Assembly: GCA_002338715.1 (NCBI GenBank)
Contig: DDIR01000004.1
Coordinates: forward strand, 1 to 42,774
DNA length: 42,774 nt
Direction: 5' to 3'
Source: Phycisphaerales bacterium UBA1845
Lineage (GTDB): Bacteria; Planctomycetota; Phycisphaerae; UBA1845
The notes below the pieces were generated by a model. It did not search any database. It was not told the DNA's origin and saw only the letters and a program-made list of their open reading frames with translations. Position 1 is the first letter of the stretch. The number at the start of each line of letters is the position of its first letter. Made by a program: the position numbers and the translations under genes. Positions 41,831 through 42,774 of this stretch are shown one piece after another.

Positions 41831-42490
41831 ATGCAAGAGTCAAACCCGCACATCTCAAACTCGCTCTGGCTTCGATTCGGCAAACGCCTTTTCGATGTGA
41901 TCGTTAGCGCAATTCTCATCCTGCTTCTGTCGCCCGTGATGCTGCTGACCGTTTGCGCCATCAAGCTCACAAGCCGCGGCCCATTGCTCTTTCGCCAGGA
42001 ACGCACCGGACTGCGCGGGCGACGATTCCACCCGGCCAAGTTTCGCAGCATGCGCACCGAGCACAAACACGATACCAAAGAAGTCGTGCTGCTGTCGCAC
42101 CCGGGCATCACACCCGTTGGCCGCTTCATCCGCCGGTTCAAGATCGATGAACTGCCGCAACTCTTTTGCGTCCTCTTCGGCGAGATGTCACTGATCGGAC
42201 CGCGTCCGACGATCCCCGAGCAAACCGACAACTACAACGACTTCGAACGTCGCCGTCTGCTCGTCCGACCCGGCGCGACGGGCTTGGCGCAGGTCAATAG
42301 CCCAGCTTCCCGCAGTTGGGAAGAGCGCATTAAATACGACGTCTACTACGTCCAACACGTCAACTTCTGGCTGGATGCAAAGATTCTGCTCAAAACGGTT
42401 TTGGTGATCGTTCTGGGTGAAGAACGTTTTGCCCGCCCCTTCGCCGAAACACCGTACGCCAAGGCGATGACCCAGGAAAAGAACTCCTAA
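41831..42490 (+). CDS. Polyprenyl-phosphate sugar-1-phosphate transferase (bacterial sugar transferase family)
   Basis: Starts the lipid-linked repeat unit of exopolysaccharide by moving a sugar-1-phosphate to undecaprenyl phosphate (PglC/WcaJ-type catalytic domain). 219 aa: FGKRLFDVIVSAILILLLSP (reentrant membrane helix), SRGPLLFRQERTGLRGRRF, FRSMRTEH, PVGRFIRRFKIDELPQLF, GEMSLIGPRP and RPGATGLAQVNSPASRSWEE. No N-terminal WcaJ-type membrane bundle, so the short PglC-like form. It could supply the exopolysaccharide locus at 3-13 kb, though unlinked to it. Confidence 0.92.
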   Translation: MQESNPHISNSLWLRFGKRLFDVIVSAILILLLSPVMLLTVCAIKLTSRGPLLFRQERTGLRGRRFHPAKFRSMRTEHKHDTKEVVLLSHPGITPVGRFIRRFKIDELPQLFCVLFGEMSLIGPRPTIPEQTDNYNDFERRRLLVRPGATGLAQVNSPASRSWEERIKYDVYYVQHVNFWLDAKILLKTVLVIVLGEERFARPFAETPYAKAMTQEKNS

Positions 42491-42507
42491 AACGCCTTGG
42501 GTTCCGA

Positions 42508-42766
42508 CGTAGCAACGCGACATCGCCGTCATTCCCAAGCCCAGTCGTCATTCCCGCGAAAGCGGGAATCCAGAAGAGCGGAAAGTCAATCTTGATGAAT
42601 TCTGAATTCCGCGCGGCACAGGGATGACCATAGCGATCCTAATCCAAGCGTAGCGTTTTGCTCGTCCACTCTTCACAGCACTGGCGCCGGTACCCACGTG
42701 GATTGACTTCGTTTTGCCCCTGGATTCCCGCTTTCGCGGGAATGACGGCGCTGTCGCGCTGCTACG
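42508..42766. repeat. 259-bp element with imperfect terminal inverted repeats enclosing repeat copy C
   Basis: Arms 42508-42536 and 42738-42766 match in 27 of 29 inverted positions (CGTAGC...GTCATTCCC). Two copies of the palindrome ATTCCC-N8-GGGAAT lie at 42550-42569 (GAAA loop) and 42724-42743, 154 bases apart. The right part (42627-42766) is the reverse complement of copies A and B. The block starts 17 bases after the sugar-transferase stop. A match to copy B runs on to the last base of the window, so the true edge may lie outside. Confidence 0.8.
42627..42766 (-). repeat. Dispersed 140-bp repeat, copy C (reverse orientation)
   Basis: Reads on the minus strand in the same order as copies A and B: CGTAGC start, CGTCATTCCCGC with GAAA apical loop, CCAGGGGCAAAACGAAGTCA, CCGGCGCC, TGAAGAGTGGACGAGCAAAA and CGCTTGGATT. 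Closest to a shared consensus of the three by eye. Palindromic core at 42724-42743. Confidence 0.85.
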
Positions 42767-42774
42767 TTTGGACT

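Noticed and set aside
1..42774. tRNA or rRNA genes
   Set aside because: No cloverleaf with a T-arm consensus and no rRNA segment was seen when scanning the gaps by eye.

Overview
The window reads as a chromosomal segment of a planctomycete-like bacterium (Planctomycetota, possibly Phycisphaerae; this is inference from gene content). Pointers are an exosortase beside polysaccharide-export genes, a prepilin-like protein ending in an H-x10-DG motif, HEAT-repeat secreted proteins, several small lipoproteins, a CxxCGYDLRG...CPECG zinc ribbon, and an aa3 oxidase cluster with its own heme A, SCO and DUF420 assembly genes. Base composition is moderately GC-rich and even, apart from short intergenic repeats. 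No tRNA, rRNA, CRISPR array, phage structural gene or transposase was seen.

Layout. 1-2367 (minus): a large HEAT-repeat exported protein running off the left edge, then a 58-aa lipoprotein. 3033-13173 (plus): an exopolysaccharide region with a Wza-type export lipoprotein, an exosortase and a Wzc-like chain-length/tyrosine-kinase protein. It is followed by a tight operon behind a recognisable sigma70-type promoter: PLP sugar aminotransferase, UDP-glucuronate decarboxylase, NusG/RfaH paralog, UDP-glucose dehydrogenase and UDP-glucuronate epimerase. Together these would make UDP-GlcA, UDP-xylose, UDP-galacturonate-type sugars and an amino sugar, with a dedicated antiterminator. A polyprenyl-phosphate sugar transferase at 41831-42490 would fit the same process but is 29 kb away.

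13438-20880: metabolism and small exported proteins. These are threonine synthase, a CII-like HTH protein divergent from rsmA, a pseudopilin, a cystathionine gamma-synthase-like enzyme coupled to a small possibly ACT-like protein, a lipoprotein, a free methionine sulfoxide reductase-like GAF protein, and a lipoprotein with three six-cysteine repeats.

20901-30548 (minus, transcribed right to left): cytochrome oxidase subunits II, I, III and IV, two small membrane proteins, heme A synthase with an inserted zinc ribbon, heme O synthase, an ABC-2 exporter, SCO1 and DUF420. Overlapping starts and stops suggest at least two operons.

31023-42490: a cupredoxin-like exported protein with a clear terminator, a divergent RNase HII-like protein, a STAS protein, rpsU with a terminator, hslU without hslV beside it, two small exported or membrane proteins, an iodotyrosine-deiodinase-like flavoprotein, a methyltransferase, a creatininase-family amidase, a PilT-like ATPase and the sugar transferase. 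Three 22-bp direct repeats lie in the divergent PilT/sugar-transferase intergenic region.

The most unusual non-coding signal is a dispersed ~140-bp repeat (three copies: 13242-13381, 33752-33891, 42627-42766) carrying the core ATTCCC-N8-GGGAAT. Two copies lie inside larger inverted-repeat elements, an organisation resembling neisserial NIME/dRS3 repeats. A separate 21-bp perfect inverted repeat lies at 16357-16421.
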